DNA of 64,000 bases, from NCBI GenBank assembly GCA_001939145.1, contig LSRX01000071.1, forward strand, positions 127,978-191,977. The letters are read 5' to 3'. The translations under genes and the position numbers were made by a program. This DNA comes from Symbiodinium microadriaticum (lineage: Eukaryota; Sar; Dinophyceae; Suessiales; Symbiodiniaceae). Below are positions 1 through 10,290 of the stretch, in pieces (positions within the stretch are counted from its first letter, which is position 1; each line of letters opens with the position of its first letter). Below the pieces are notes generated by a model. That model was given only the letters and a program-made list of their open reading frames with translations. It made no database searches and had not been told where the DNA came from.

Positions 1-224
1 GCTCCAAAACGCCAAAAAACAGTGTCATAAAAAAACGCGATCTTTCGGAAGTCCACCCAAAACCAGGCCAAAACTCGAGAAATAACAGCGTTCAGCAAGA
101 CATGAGCTGCGAACACAACAAAAACACAAAAAAGGCGCACCCCCCTCCAACAAGTAAAAACAGCTCAAAACTCGAGAAATAACACACTCAGACCACGAAA
201 ACACTGGCGTCACCTACCAACCGT

Positions 225-249
225 ATGCCTAGTAGTAGTAGTACTTGTA

Positions 250-283
<34 letters not shown>

Positions 284-284
284 C

Positions 285-336
<52 letters not shown>

Positions 337-365
337 CTAGTCGTGGTAGTAGTAGTAGTAGTAGG

Positions 366-403
<38 letters not shown>

Positions 404-421
404 CAGTAGCAGAAGTAGTAA

Positions 422-477
<56 letters not shown>

Positions 478-517
478 ATACTAGATTGTTGTTGTTGTTG
501 TTGTCGTTGTTGCAGTA
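225..517. repeat. AGT (TAG) trinucleotide array ending in TTG repeats
   Basis: Imperfect AGT repeats run from about 226 to 478 with scattered AGC, AGA and ATA variants and grade into TTG units near 485-515. Two forward frames stay open through the block only because the unit lacks stops in those frames, giving poly-Ser and poly-Val. I treat those frames as artefacts of the repeat. Confidence 0.9.
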
Positions 518-988
518 TTAGTAGGAGTAGTAGCAGCAGTAGTCGTCCTCGGCGTATTGGCAGGTGTACGAATAACAGTGGATATCAGTCAGTTGGAAGC
601 CATGTACAAGTTTAAAGTTTAGCTCACTTATGTTCAAGAAGTGTTGGTTAAAGACGCTTCTGCTCACCTTGATAGATGTAACATACATATGTTTTGTAGG
701 CGACGTGCTACCGCATGCTCCGGGACGACTGAGTAACAGATGGCAAAACATGTATTGGGTGGCATATTACATAACCCTGGCTTCCTGCTGTAGTGACTGT
801 ATTGGCATTGCGCACCGTCTTTGATGCTGAATCTAGCCATCGCAAACTACACCTCAGTACTCAGTACGCTTCCAACTGCACTGTATGCTGTCATCTTGAG
901 CATGTTCGCTCGCACTGAGCTCCTGCATTGCACCCTCTTTCGTAGTACCAGCAGTGTGCGAGCCGTGGAATCTGCGACGCATTGAAGG

Positions 989-1162
989 ATGCATGCCACC
1001 AAGAAGTCACACTGCCGCAGTGTCACAGAGGCTGATGCAAGACGGCGACCTGTGCATATTTGGGACCCAGAGGCAGCGAGCTTTGTTTTCATGTGGCAGC
1101 AGGCAGCATCGAGCTTGCACGTGTCGTGCCACCTAGACAACGTCAATCTGTGTTGCATCTAG
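989..1162 (+). CDS. Candidate short exon, unknown product
   Basis: A 57-codon frame starts with ATG after a purine-rich AAGG and runs to TAG. It encodes a basic then aromatic sequence including RRRPVHIWDPE. No family is recognised. Two other plus frames and one minus frame are also open here, so the choice rests only on amino-acid composition. It lies between two trinucleotide arrays. Confidence 0.18.
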   Translation: MHATKKSHCRSVTEADARRRPVHIWDPEAASFVFMWQQAASSLHVSCHLDNVNLCCI

Positions 1163-1380
1163 AGCAGATCCTTGCCGGTGATGCGTCTTTGTGCGACTGC
1201 GAGCTTGCAGGCACGGAGTCCCGATCATGCCGGAAATCACAGACGGCCGCATCACCTTGGTTGTGTCCCTGGCCTGGGCATTTGTTGTTTATTGCTATCC
1301 GTGAGGTGATCTTCAGTCGTTATGATTTCTGAAACACCTTGCTGTGCTTGTGGTTGCTGCTGGTCCTGGTGTTGCTGTGG

Positions 1381-1383
1381 TTG

Positions 1384-1415
<32 letters not shown>

Positions 1416-1440
1416 GGTGGTGGTGGTGGTGGTAGTCGTG
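1381..1440. repeat. TTG to TGG trinucleotide array
   Basis: TTG units change into about a dozen TGG units, followed by short TCG/TGG variants and TTG again to about 1490. The open frames through it (poly-Val, poly-Gly, poly-Leu) are repeat-driven. Confidence 0.85.
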
Positions 1441-1645
1441 GTGGTCGCGGTGTGGTCGTCCTCGTTGTTGTTGCTGTTGCGAGTGTTCTTATTGCATTCC
1501 GATCAGAGGCTGGGCATGAGCATGTTCCCGCTGAGTGTCACCACTTTGCGGTTCTGGCAGTGGGGGTTGTTGTGGTCACATCTTCTTTGCGAGGAGATAT
1601 TTGGGATCGGTATTTGGATTTCACTATCGGTGATAAGTTTTCGCT

Positions 1646-1939
1646 ATGATTGGCATGGGCACCCACAGGATCATTGTGACAAAGATCAACGGTTGTCCCG
1701 CAAGTGTTCCTAGCTCATCTCAGAGGTTCTTCTACCCCGACAAGATGCAGAAGAAGGGCATGTGGCAGACGATCACAGACCCCGACACCAGCCGCACAGG
1801 GGCTAGGGTTTTGTGTTTGAGGCGTTGCAGTTCGGAAAATCTGCGCCGGAGACTAGCCTGCAAGGCCTACATCGGATCCCACTTGGGGCACATCACACAT
1901 GTTGTGACGGCACCCGCGAGTCGCGACCCGCCCGCGTAG
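1646..1939 (+). CDS. Candidate exon, unknown product
   Basis: ATG-initiated frame of 97 codons. The first half (residues about 5-55) is protein-like, with lysines, a KINGCPASV stretch and FFYPDKMQKKGMWQ. The second half is Arg/Ser-rich and may be intron. The ATG overlaps the stop of another plus frame that ends in an acidic stretch (RGDIWDRYLDFTIGD), so two exons with a poorly seen junction are possible. No family recognised. Confidence 0.3.
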   Translation: MIGMGTHRIIVTKINGCPASVPSSSQRFFYPDKMQKKGMWQTITDPDTSRTGARVLCLRRCSSENLRRRLACKAYIGSHLGHITHVVTAPASRDPPA

Positions 1940-2111
1940 AACCCTCGTGCCCCCCCCTGTGCCGGTTTGTGGCACACAGCCGATAGGCTCAGACTGTGGA
2001 GTCCGCACCCTGAGCTCTGGTCCACTGGTAGACTTCTGGAACCTCACACCCGACAGTGGCCCGACAGCCCGGACACCTAAGGCCTAAGCTAAGCCTCCAG
2101 TCTAGGAGACC

Positions 2112-2279
2112 ATGGAGAACAGCCGTCCCCTCGGAAAGATGCTGAGCAACCACTCGCTGAGCCACTGGGGCGGCAGCCTCATTGTTGTTCCATCGTGGTC
2201 GTTGTCGACTTCAGAGTTGCCGTTTAGGAGCTTCTTTGCCCCTGTCGTGCTCCTGTACAAGTACGAGTCTGGCCACTAG
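2112..2279 (+). CDS. Candidate exon, unknown product
   Basis: Fifty-five codons from ATG (context GACCATGG) to TAG. The peptide begins MENSRPLGKMLSN and has a hydrophobic middle. A GTACGAGT at about 2260 could be a donor that removes the apparent stop. No homologue recognised. Same strand as the neighbouring candidates at 1646 and 3015. Confidence 0.25.
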   Translation: MENSRPLGKMLSNHSLSHWGGSLIVVPSWSLSTSELPFRSFFAPVVLLYKYESGH

Positions 2280-2616
2280 ATAGTTAAATTCAAAGGCAGT
2301 GGTCGGAGAACAGTTGCCCCCGTGCAGGAGCCCAGGATAGCTGTGCAAACCCCAAACTGCCCATGTTCGCTGGCTAATACGCTAGCCTGGGCCGATGAGC
2401 TTCGCCTCGTACCAGTAACCTCACCGAGGCTTGTCCGAGTGTGAGTGCTGTAACCCTAAAGCCAGTATCCAACGGTATGTTAGCATGCTGCCCGGTTCGA
2501 TCCGACTCTCTCACTTTGTGGCTCATTGTCTCTTTCTCTCTCTCGCAACCCCCCTGTCTCTAGTCTGCGCACTTTCCCGGTGCGTCCCTCACTCTCTGTC
2601 TGTCTGTCTCTGTACA

Positions 2617-2665
2617 GAGAGAGAGAGGCAAGCAAGCAAGCAAGAGAGAGAGAGACAGAGAGAGA
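2617..2665. repeat. GA and CAAG short repeats
   Basis: GAGAGAGAG, then about five AAGC units, then GAGAGAG. Ordinary microsatellite. Confidence 0.7.
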
Positions 2666-3014
2666 TGCATTGTTAAAATAAAAGTAAAGACTCCGTGAAC
2701 TCGAAACACCCCCGAAAGCCCCATAACATATGGGGGGCCAATAGGCCGGGGGGTCTGACCCGCCCCCTATGCCCTGGGGAAGAAGATGCATTGTTTGGTG
2801 TAGAGACGCGCATGCACGCGCTCACGCCACACAATTTCGGGCATGCAAGGCCTGCAATCGGACCGGCTCAACTTGCACATAAACCACGACAAGGACGCGG
2901 GAGTGGCTATGGAGGGACCTTTTCTGGTGTAAAGGGTTTGGGATTTTAAAACCAAGCTGAAACACTTGAGCAAGTCATTCATCGGGCCTCATCTCCGGTT
3001 ACACCCCGCTGCAG

Positions 3015-3136
3015 GCTTTGTTTGTCATTATGTCATGGCTCAGTTTCTGAGCAGTGAGCATGGCAGTCATGGCAGTGCTGCCAGACTGCGACCGAACCCG
3101 ATGAGACGCAACAACGCAGTAACTACTCAGCCCTGA
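3015..3136 (+). CDS. Candidate terminal exon
   Basis: Follows a good acceptor (CCGCTGCAG ending at 3014) and reads to TGA. The frame contains MAQFLSSEHGSHGSAARL and ends in a basic, Thr-rich tail. Only about 40 codons. The minus strand is also open across it. Confidence 0.25.
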
Positions 3137-3217
3137 AGCACTGCCAGACATGTTCAGTGTGGTCCAGGCCGAATAAACCTTCGAGTTGACTGAATACAGT
3201 TGTCGTCGTCGCCGTGC

Positions 3218-3382
3218 TACTTCTACTACTATTTCTACTACTCCTACTCCTACTCCTACTCCTACTCCTACCACAGCTACTGCTACTGCTACTGCTACTG
3301 CTACTGCTACTGCTACTGCTACTACTACTTCTACTGCTACTACTGCTACTACTGCTACCACTACTACCACTACTACAACTAT

Positions 3383-3424
<42 letters not shown>

Positions 3425-3460
3425 ATACTACTACTACTGCCGCTACTGCCGCTACTGCCC

Positions 3461-3550
<90 letters not shown>

Positions 3551-3560
3551 ACTACTACTA
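3218..3560. repeat. ACT (CTA) trinucleotide array
   Basis: About 340 bases of CTA/ACT units with CCT, GCT and CCG variants. The motif is the complement of the AGT array at 225-478, so the two lie in inverted orientation 2.7 kb apart. All three forward frames are open and yield poly-Thr, poly-Tyr and poly-Leu. Confidence 0.92.
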
Positions 3561-3599
3561 CCACCACTACGTGCTACCACTACTGCTACTTGCTACTGC

Positions 3600-3735
3600 T
3601 GCTGCGTAGGAGTAGGAGCAGCAGGGGTAGGAGTTGACATAGGGGTAGCAGTAGCCGCCGCAGCAGCAGCAGCAACGGCAGAACTAGCAGTAGCAGTAGC
3701 AGCAGCAGCGGCAGTCGTAGTCGGAGTCGTAGCAG
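3600..3735. repeat. AGC/AGT/GGAGTAG mixed trinucleotide block
   Basis: Interrupted GCA, GTA and GGA triplets. Read forward they give Ala/Val repeats immediately upstream of the UBA-like frame. Confidence 0.75.
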
Positions 3736-3741
3736 CAGTAG

Positions 3742-3935
3742 TTGCACGGGTGGGTAGTAATAGTCGCCGTCGTCAGCATATCAAGGAGCTCTTGGCATTG
3801 CAGCAGCTTGGTGCCTCTCACGCAGATGCCACTGCGGCCTGGGCCGCTAGCGGCGGGGACCTGGCACCCGGGCCTGCGACTGATTGCGTTTGTTGTTTCG
3901 GCCGGGCTTGGGGCTTTTTTTCAAAGGCTGCATAA
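3742..3935 (+). CDS. Candidate exon with degenerate UBA-like helix bundle
   Basis: The frame leaving the Ala/Val repeat continues as RRRQHIKELLALQQLGASHADATAAW and then a GGDLAPG loop before a Cys-rich end and TAA. The order helix, LG turn, helix, GGD loop, helix resembles a ubiquitin-associated (UBA) domain, usually about 40 residues with a G-F/Y or LG turn and a GGD/GGN motif. The third helix is weak. An alternative exon in another frame ends at the GTAAGT at 4034-4039. The family call is inference. Confidence 0.25.
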
Positions 3936-4089
3936 GCACAGATTTGCTGTGGCCGCATGGAATGGTCGTAGGGAACCTTGGAAGAAGAGTTTTGGCAACT
4001 GTAGCTTCTCAGCAGGACATGTGGACTTGGCGGGTAAGTTAAGCTAGAGGTGGTTCGGCGCACACATGCGGACCACCTATACTGTACAA

Positions 4090-4198
4090 GACTAGACTTT
4101 ACTATACCATACTATACGAATACTATTTCCAATACTAATACAATACGAATACTAATGCTAATACTAATACTAATACTACTCTATACTATACTATATCG
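4090..4198. repeat. ATACT-rich low-complexity tract
   Basis: Runs of ACTATACTATAC and AATACTAAT units, AT-rich, followed by a CTTCCCTTGCAG acceptor-like site at 4237-4248. Compatible with an intron. Confidence 0.5.
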
Positions 4199-5648
4199 TC
4201 AACAATGCGTGACAGTGTTCGCTGAGACATGCCGTCTTCCCTTGCAGAATACCGGCTGAACATGTCATAGCTTGTGAACACTCCTATAGGCTTACATTGG
4301 CTTCCCTGGGCCTCAACCCCTAAAGGCCCGAAGCCCTAAACCCTGACCTTTCTTTTAAGCTCTACACCAGGAACGCGCTGCAGAGTTGCTGCTCATGGCC
4401 GGATCCGGGGCTTTTGGCTCCTTGGAAAACACATTCGCAATTGAGGGCTTTATAGTCTTGTATATAAGTATAAATGTATGTGTATACATTCATGTAAGTT
4501 TATATGTATGTACACCCAATTTTAGCTATTCAGTCGTTCAGCTGTTTAGTACATATACTTATATACTCATACACACCATGCACACATACTTACTATGCTT
4601 TTGCATGGGCGTCTAGCGCACGACATCGACTTCCAGCAGGTAGCTGCGTGTACACAGCTGGGGGTCCCTGGGGTCTTCCCGCAGCTGCACGACCTGAAGC
4701 CCATAATTTGAATCTGCGATCATGTCTGTGCCTGATCAGAGTTTGTGTGGCTATTCCGGACACAACATGACTATGACACATGCTGATTACCACCACTCAT
4801 CGTAGTTTTTGATTTCGGGTATTACCATCTCTTAGCGTGTTCCCCTGATTTGTTGTTATTTTGCAGTTTGTAACAAGCCTCCCACTGCCGGGTCTACCCA
4901 TGTACCAGTCGAAGACCATGGGGCCGACGCTGCAATGCCCCTGCCCGAGCCAGCGAAGCGAGGATCGCCCCGAAATGCCTGGGTCTGGAGAAGGATTCAG
5001 AGAGGTTTGGTTTAGGGCTTCGTGGTTTAGGGTTTGGGCTTTAGTTTGCGTGGTTTGGGCTTCTTCAGGTTAAGGACTCAGGTGACCGTAAACCTTTGTG
5101 GCGAAAGAGTTCATTGGAATCAGAACGATCGTATACATGCACGAAACACAAATTGCAATTCCTTCAAGTCGATGACCCTTGCTACCAAGATCTCTGGCAG
5201 CATTCGCGCACCTGGCGATGCCAGGAAACCGTTTTCAGCGTGCGAGTGCTGAGACTGTTGCCGTCGAGATGTCTGACGAAGGCTTCCCAAGGGTTTAGGC
5301 AGGACTTACATTTTTAGGTCGATTTGCTTGTTTTCGCAGTCGGTGGCACGCGGGTGGTGGAGGCAGTCTCATGGCTGGCTAGAAGTCATTCCCTAATATA
5401 TAGAAGCCTGCACATTTACCATTAAGATGATTCTTTGGCGTGCCTCTTATGGTTATTGTCAGGTGTTGTAGAATACACCAACAACCCTATTCTGCTCTGA
5501 AGGTCTCAAAGTTTTGCTTGTGCCCCAAACTTGGACCTCAAACTGGGACTTCCCCTTTCCGGAGCCGGTAATGGAGGCAGCCTCCCCTCGACAGCCGCCG
5601 GATCTGCACCGTCTGCGGATACTGAGGCCGAAGCAGATATTCCACTAT

Positions 5649-5744
5649 ATCATACAGTACTGCATTGAATTCGATTATGTAACATGACATTATTCTACTA
5701 GATCATACAGTACTACTTTGAATCAGATTATGTTACATGACATT
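5649..5744. repeat. Two-copy 43-bp direct repeat, 53-bp period
   Basis: Copies at 5649-5691 and 5702-5744 share ATCATACAGTACT, TTGAAT, GATTATGT and ACATGACATT with a handful of differences. Confidence 0.8.
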
Positions 5745-5847
5745 GCATTGCAAGCGGCAGTCTCGCTTTGGATTGACTGCGGCATGTCGCGCGCAAGGGC
5801 GTGTATCTTTTTAGCACATGAAGCCCTCACCCTAGGCCCCGAGCCAG

Positions 5848-5977
5848 TAAGGATGAGATCCTCGCGCGGCGACTGCAAGCCGAGGAGGAAGAGGTGGCTT
5901 GCCTTCTGTGCAGAGATCGGCATAACCTAACCTGCTCCGAGACAAGTGCTCAGCTGAAGACCCTCCATGAAGCCTAG
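5848..5977 (+). CDS. Candidate exon with DEILARRLQ helix
   Basis: After a possible acceptor (CGAGCCAG, 5840-5847) the frame reads KDEILARRLQAEEEEVACLL and continues CRDRHNLTC to TAG. G occupies the first codon position in about 36% of codons. DExLARxLQxEE helices are common in ubiquitin-pathway proteins (UBX/UBA and zinc-finger types), which fits the UBA-like exon 2 kb upstream on the same strand. That link is inference. GTGCTC at about 5945 could be a donor. Confidence 0.32.
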
Positions 5978-5980
5978 CCC

Positions 5981-6012
5981 TATAAACCCCAGACCCTAAA
6001 CCCTAAACCCTC
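5981..6012. repeat. Telomere-like CCCTAAA cluster
   Basis: Two perfect CCCTAAA heptamers with flanking variants, 4 bases after the stop of the preceding candidate exon. Confidence 0.8.
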
Positions 6013-6066
6013 AATTTGCTTCACCGGTGAGCCGGTGGGCTTCCTGGTTCTGGACCTTCCAGCTCA

Positions 6067-6166
6067 GATGCTTTGAACAACACTCGCCTCTTGATGCAAC
6101 GGCAGAGAGAAAGAGAGTGAGAGAGAGAACGCCTCCCGAACCACAAGACGGAGTTTCTGCGAGTTA
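6067..6166 (+). CDS. Candidate terminal exon
   Basis: Begins right after CCTTCCAGCTCAG. One phase reads CFEQHSPLDATAERKRVRER and then PPEPQDGVSAS to TAG. Another phase ends in an RQRERE tail. The splice phase decides which is real. Short, no family. Confidence 0.2.
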
Positions 6167-6476
6167 GTTTGGGGATTTTGAGCTTTCAGATTGAGACTTT
6201 GCCCTGATACTTGAGCTGTACTTCTGCCCCCGGCATAATAAGTTACCCTAGCGGCCTTCATAGTTAGAACGGGTTTTGGGGTATGTTGCAGTCTAACTCG
6301 GACGAGGAACCGGAATAATGAATAATGTAAGTAATTACTCGGGCTTCTACATTAAGCCCTCCACTCCTAAGCCATGAAAACAGGCGACGCTCCCGGGCTC
6401 TACAGAGATGTCCGAGAGCGAGTTGGCGGCGTTGGCCTTGTTGCTCGGCGCCAGAGGGGCGGTTCCCTAAAGCCTA

Positions 6477-6502
6477 TAGGGGTTTAGGGTTTAGGGTCTT
6501 TC
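6477..6502. repeat. Telomere-like TTTAGGG cluster
   Basis: Two tandem TTTAGGG heptamers followed directly by GTCTTTCAG, so the array sits at the 3' end of a possible intron. Confidence 0.8.
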
Positions 6503-6514
6503 AGATGCCGTTGA

Positions 6515-6634
6515 TCGGCGGATGCGAAAGCTGGCTCCGCAGTGAAGCTGCTAGGGCTGCTTGCTCCAACTCCGGGCGAAGTGGAAAGCCTGTTGCAAAA
6601 GGGTCTACTGAAAAACCCTTACGGTTTAAATTAG
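6515..6634 (+). CDS. Candidate exon, helical
   Basis: Thirty-nine codons read SADAKAGSAVKLLGLLAPTP and then GEVESLLQKGLLKNPYGLN to TAG. The first position is G in 38% of codons. The exon ends inside a degenerate TTTAGGG stretch. No family recognised. Confidence 0.3.
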   Translation, partial: SADAKAGSAVKLLGLLAPTPGEVESLLQKGLLKNPYGLN

Positions 6635-6856
6635 GGTTTAGGATTTATTCAAAAACCCTTAGCCCCGAAAGCTCGGGCTGATGGAGAGATGTGCGTTTGC
6701 GTCTACGTACGCCCCGTGTCCTCTGCCCGTGTATGTTTTGAATGCAGGCATGTATTCAGACAAAGAGTACACAGCTGAAGCTTGGGAGCGTGGCAAAATA
6801 TGCTGAGCATGTTAAATTTACAAGATCAAAGGCCAGAGCCATAGCTCTGAGCAAGG

Positions 6857-6952
6857 CACCTCGAGGAGGTCGAGAATGCCAACAGCTTCCTGGACCCGTC
6901 GCTCCTAGCAGCGCCACTGGGCGAACTCCTTTGGATTCGGATTCTGGACTAA
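6857..6952 (+). CDS. Candidate terminal exon
   Basis: Thirty-one codons, HLEEVENANSFLDPSLLAAP followed by LGELLWIRILD and TAA, after a possible AAG acceptor. First-position G is about 35%. A rival ATG frame on the same strand spans 6742-6963. Confidence 0.28.
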   Translation, partial: HLEEVENANSFLDPSLLAAPLGELLWIRILD

Positions 6953-7119
6953 GAAGTCATTAGTCATCACCGAGGTTTCAATAAAACACATATGTCGCTA
7001 CGGTTTCTTTGCTGTTGCAAGGCACGGTGTCGCAATACATACTGCAGAACTAGTTCTGTGTCGCGCTGCCACCAACTAAGCCCCAGGGACCTAAAGCCCA
7101 GCCCGTCGCTGAAACCGAC

Positions 7120-7192
7120 AAGGGCTTTAGGGTTTAGGGTAGGGCTCTTGTAAACCCACAAGCCCCAAACCGCCCGAACCCTAAACCCACAA
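7120..7192. repeat. Telomere-like repeats in both orientations
   Basis: TTTAGGGTTTAGGG at about 7127-7140, then ACCCTAAACCC at about 7178-7190. Confidence 0.7.
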
Positions 7193-7327
7193 GGGCCTCT
7201 CCCTGCAGCCCAGGCAGTTCCAGGAATACGAAGCGAAGCGGGGGCCCCAAACATCGGCGCAAAGCGGGGCTCCAGGGTGTAGGGTTCAGGGGAGTAGTTT
7301 TGGAGAAGGATCCTCGTTACTTTTCAG

Positions 7328-7741
7328 TGGGTTGTATACTCGGGCCCTTATCCTGAAACCTGGAAATGCCGCAATGGTGGACTGCCAGAAGTTACCGGAC
7401 CGGCAAGAGCTACCTCCACCCCACAACTCTTTGCAGACGCCTGTGTCCAAGGGCCGATAACATCCGTCCCGAAGTGCATGTGGTTTGAGCGGCTACATGG
7501 CGCCCGAAAGTTTCGAGCTCGTTCGATGAAGAGAGCCTCGAGGCTCAAGGTGATCCACGCAGCTCCTGATCCTATGCCCTGCATGATCAGCTGCAGCATG
7601 CTTGCCTCGAGCAGTGGCCCATGTTTAGCTATATCTCATCATGGAGTGGCAGTGATGATGCACATGGGAGCCATTTCTGGACACACCGGAACTGTCAAGA
7701 TTGCGGCTATGCCCTGGAAGTCCCTGCCATGTTATTCTTGA
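7328..7741 (+). CDS. Candidate exon, 137 codons, unknown product
   Basis: The frame opens directly after a TTACTTTTCAG acceptor and runs to TGA without an initiating ATG. It begins WVVYSGPYPETWKCRNGGLP. The N-terminal third has G first in about 38% of codons. A Met/His-rich region follows (VAVMMHMGAISGHTG). Length alone is within chance for this composition. The minus strand is also open. Confidence 0.33.
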   Translation, partial: WVVYSGPYPETWKCRNGGLPEVTGPARATSTPQLFADACVQGPITSVPKCMWFERLHGARKFRARSMKRASRLKVIHAAPDPMPCMISCSMLASSSGPCLAISHHGVAVMMHMGAISGHTGTVKIAAMPWKSLPCYS

Positions 7742-8199
7742 AGCCCATTCTGCTCCGACAGTTTCCCTAGGCAGCTGAAAGCACGTGTAAGCGGTATAAG
7801 GGCTTGCTGACCCATTTCGTAATTCGTGGGACCGCATGACGCAGCTAGACGACAGCCAGCTTCCCAAGATGCCGCCTGGTTCAGAGAAGTATGTTGTGTT
7901 CCAACTGAATAACCAATGCACTCTCCGCAGACAGAAATCCTTCGTCGTCTTGTGGCTTCGTGCGTGCACGTCACGTGTTCCTGCCGCAAACCTGCTGTTC
8001 ATTCCTTCATTCGCTGTTGGAGTTGATTGTTCTGTTGCGATCGCCTTGGTGGAAGTGGCAGAAAAGCCACAGAAGAACGTTAATTGGTGGTGTTTGTTCC
8101 TGTAGCAGCTGCCAGTCTTGATTAGTATGTTTTTTGCCTTGCAGCGAGCACGCTCCCTGGCAGACGGAGCGGTGGCCATGCAGTTGTGGTAGTAGTTAA

Positions 8200-8560
8200 T
8201 AGCAGGAGGAGGAGGAGGAGTAGTGGTGAGTGGTGGTAGTAGCGGCGGAGTAGCTGCAAAAATCGCAGCAGCAGCAGCAGCAGTAGCAGCAGTGGCAGTA
8301 GTAGTTAGTAGTCGTTGAGTCGTTGTCGTAGTAGCAATCGTAGCAGGCCAAGCAGGAACTAGTAGAAGTCAGAAGCAGAAGTAGTAGTCGTAGCAGTCTT
8401 CGAGTAATGATAGTACGAGTAGTACTACTTGTACTAGCAGTAGTGCCAGCAGTGCTTGCAGTAGTAGTCGTTGTCGTAGTAGTAGCAGTAGGACTAGGAT
8501 TTCGAGAATAGGAATAGAAGCAGGAGTAGAGGTAGTAACACTTAAAAGCCACGATAGCTT
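8200..8560. repeat. AGC/AGT/GGA trinucleotide block
   Basis: Heavily interrupted triplets (AGGAGG, GCAGCAGCAG, GTAGTAGT). The minus-strand Ser/Thr/Tyr/Cys-rich open frame across it is repeat-driven. Confidence 0.8.
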
Positions 8561-9149
8561 CTACCATAGGGTTCCTTGAGAGCAACCCTGCCGTCTTATT
8601 TGCTCAGCAGTTCTGTTTCAGTATGCTTGCCGTTGCTGCTCGTACAGATTCCGACCGTCTACGACCCCGGACCCAAGCTCGCGTTTTGGACACGTCATCC
8701 CCAAGACATCCCAGGAGCTCCGACGCTTTGCAGAGCCCACCCAGACTCCTGGCATTGTGGGTTGTCAACAGATTGTGATCCCCTTGGTTTGTACTGGTAA
8801 CTTCGTCGGACCTGTGCGACCACTAGGAATTGTTGTCTTTCGGTTTTGGAGGTGTTGCATTGTAAATTGTTGGAGCTTTGATTTGCACGATACTTAACAC
8901 TGGATTTCCTGGAACAACCCTGAGACCGTTGTTCTACTTCCCCTCAAATCAGGGTGCCTGACCTGCTTCGGAATTCAGGCTCACCTCTGGTAGCTGGATC
9001 CCACGAAGATACCAGCAAAACCATTCAATAACCGATGCACGAGTTGAAAGCAGAAATACTCGAGGCAGCGACGGTCTCGAGCGGGCAACTCTCTACGCAG
9101 AGTCTTGTCGCAACTCGGATGATTCTGACAGACAGCATCAGTTGCTGCC

Positions 9150-9151
9150 GC

Positions 9152-9184
<33 letters not shown>
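9150..9184. repeat. CTG (CAG) repeat
   Basis: About ten pure GCT/CTG units preceded by GCCGCC. On the minus strand it would read as poly-Gln, poly-Ala or poly-Cys depending on frame. Confidence 0.9.
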
Positions 9185-9257
9185 GACCACCACCACAACG
9201 AGGGAACTTGCCTGGGAAGCATGTACTGTACCACATTCAAAGTATATATGTATAAGT

Positions 9258-9480
9258 ATAAACACACACACACACACTTGTAAAGCAGTATAGACACACA
9301 TCTATCTATCGACCATTATCTACCTAGCTATCTGTATCTGTCTACCGATAAGTCTTTCTATCTACCTACTGTCGATCTATTTATCTATCCATGTATCTAT
9401 GTGTCTACATTTATCTGCCTGGCTGTCTCCCGGTCTATCTGTCTAACTCTCTGGCTATCTATCTATATCTATATCTAAAT
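9258..9480. repeat. CA dinucleotide and CTAT tetranucleotide tracts
   Basis: A short CA run at about 9260-9278, then roughly 180 bases of degenerate CTAT/CTGT units. Confidence 0.85.
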
Positions 9481-9998
9481 TTTAATCTAGCTAGCTATGC
9501 AACTTTTCCAAGAGATAAGGGTTGAAGATATCGAGCGCGAGGCCTTCAGCATCTCAAGCGGATCAGAACCCGCTCGCCAACCCCTTTGGTCCAATGTCCA
9601 GGTCGCTTGGGATTTCCCGTGGAGCCGGCCATTGCTGTATGGCTGCGGCTGGGTGGATCATGCCTTCAGGTGCAGTGCAAGCTTTATCCTTTGCAACCAC
9701 CGGGGGCTTCTGCGCATGTCGGGAATGAGAATGCGACAAGAGTATGGGCATTTCCAGCAGCTTGTAGCTTGGAAATCCTCAAAACAAGTGCGACAGCCAG
9801 AGTTTCCGAAGCCCCAATGACATGCCACTTTGTGTGCTTGGAAATGCTAAGCCCCCCGACAATCCTAAAGTCTGCAGTCCTTAATCTAGAATGTTTTTGG
9901 GGCGTGCTTGAATCGGCAAGGAGGTGACATTCCGAAATAGAGCGCTTGGCTTCGCCGGGGTCAGAGCAAGAATACTAGTAGGAGTCGTATGTACAAGA

Positions 9999-10062
9999 TA
10001 ACCCTAAACCCTCAAACCTAAACCCTGTCCTAGCAAGGTGGGAGGCAAAAAAACCCTAAACC
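9999..10062. repeat. Telomere-like CCCTAAA cluster
   Basis: CCCTAAACCCT and CCTAAACCCTG words, with a second ACCCTAAACC at about 10051-10060, just upstream of an AACTGGCAG acceptor-like site. The following 110 bases are open in all three plus frames, so no exon is called there. Confidence 0.75.
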
Positions 10063-10197
10063 TATAAACTCTAACTGGCAGAAGGACTTGTGCCAGTTTG
10101 CTCACAAGGTGCCATGGGAGAGCTGCCTGCTCCCGGCCTGCGACTTCTTGGCCGAAAGCTCGAGTTGCACATCTCAGATCGGCTCAGAGAGTTTGGG

Positions 10198-10290
10198 GGG
10201 TCATAGACTTCTAGGGTTTCGGGTCATAGACTTCTAGGGATTCGGGTCATGGACTTCTAGGGTTTCGGGTCTCGGGTCATAGACGCTCAC
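10198..10290. repeat. 23-bp tandem repeat built on TTTAGGG-like words
   Basis: Three near-identical copies start at 10198, 10221 and 10244 (GGGTCATAGACTTCTAGGG plus TTTC or ATTC), followed by a partial copy. Confidence 0.85.

Noticed and set aside
225..615. Poly-Ser and poly-Val reading frames as genes
   Set aside because: Generated by the AGT array. No unique coding sequence or splice sites are attached.
2480..2510. tRNA T-arm-like GGTTCGATCC
   Set aside because: No complementary T-stem, anticodon stem or acceptor stem around it.
10092..10206. Exon after AACTGGCAG
   Set aside because: All three plus frames are open and protein-like for about 38 codons (for example AMGELPAPGLRLLGRKLELH), so no frame can be supported.
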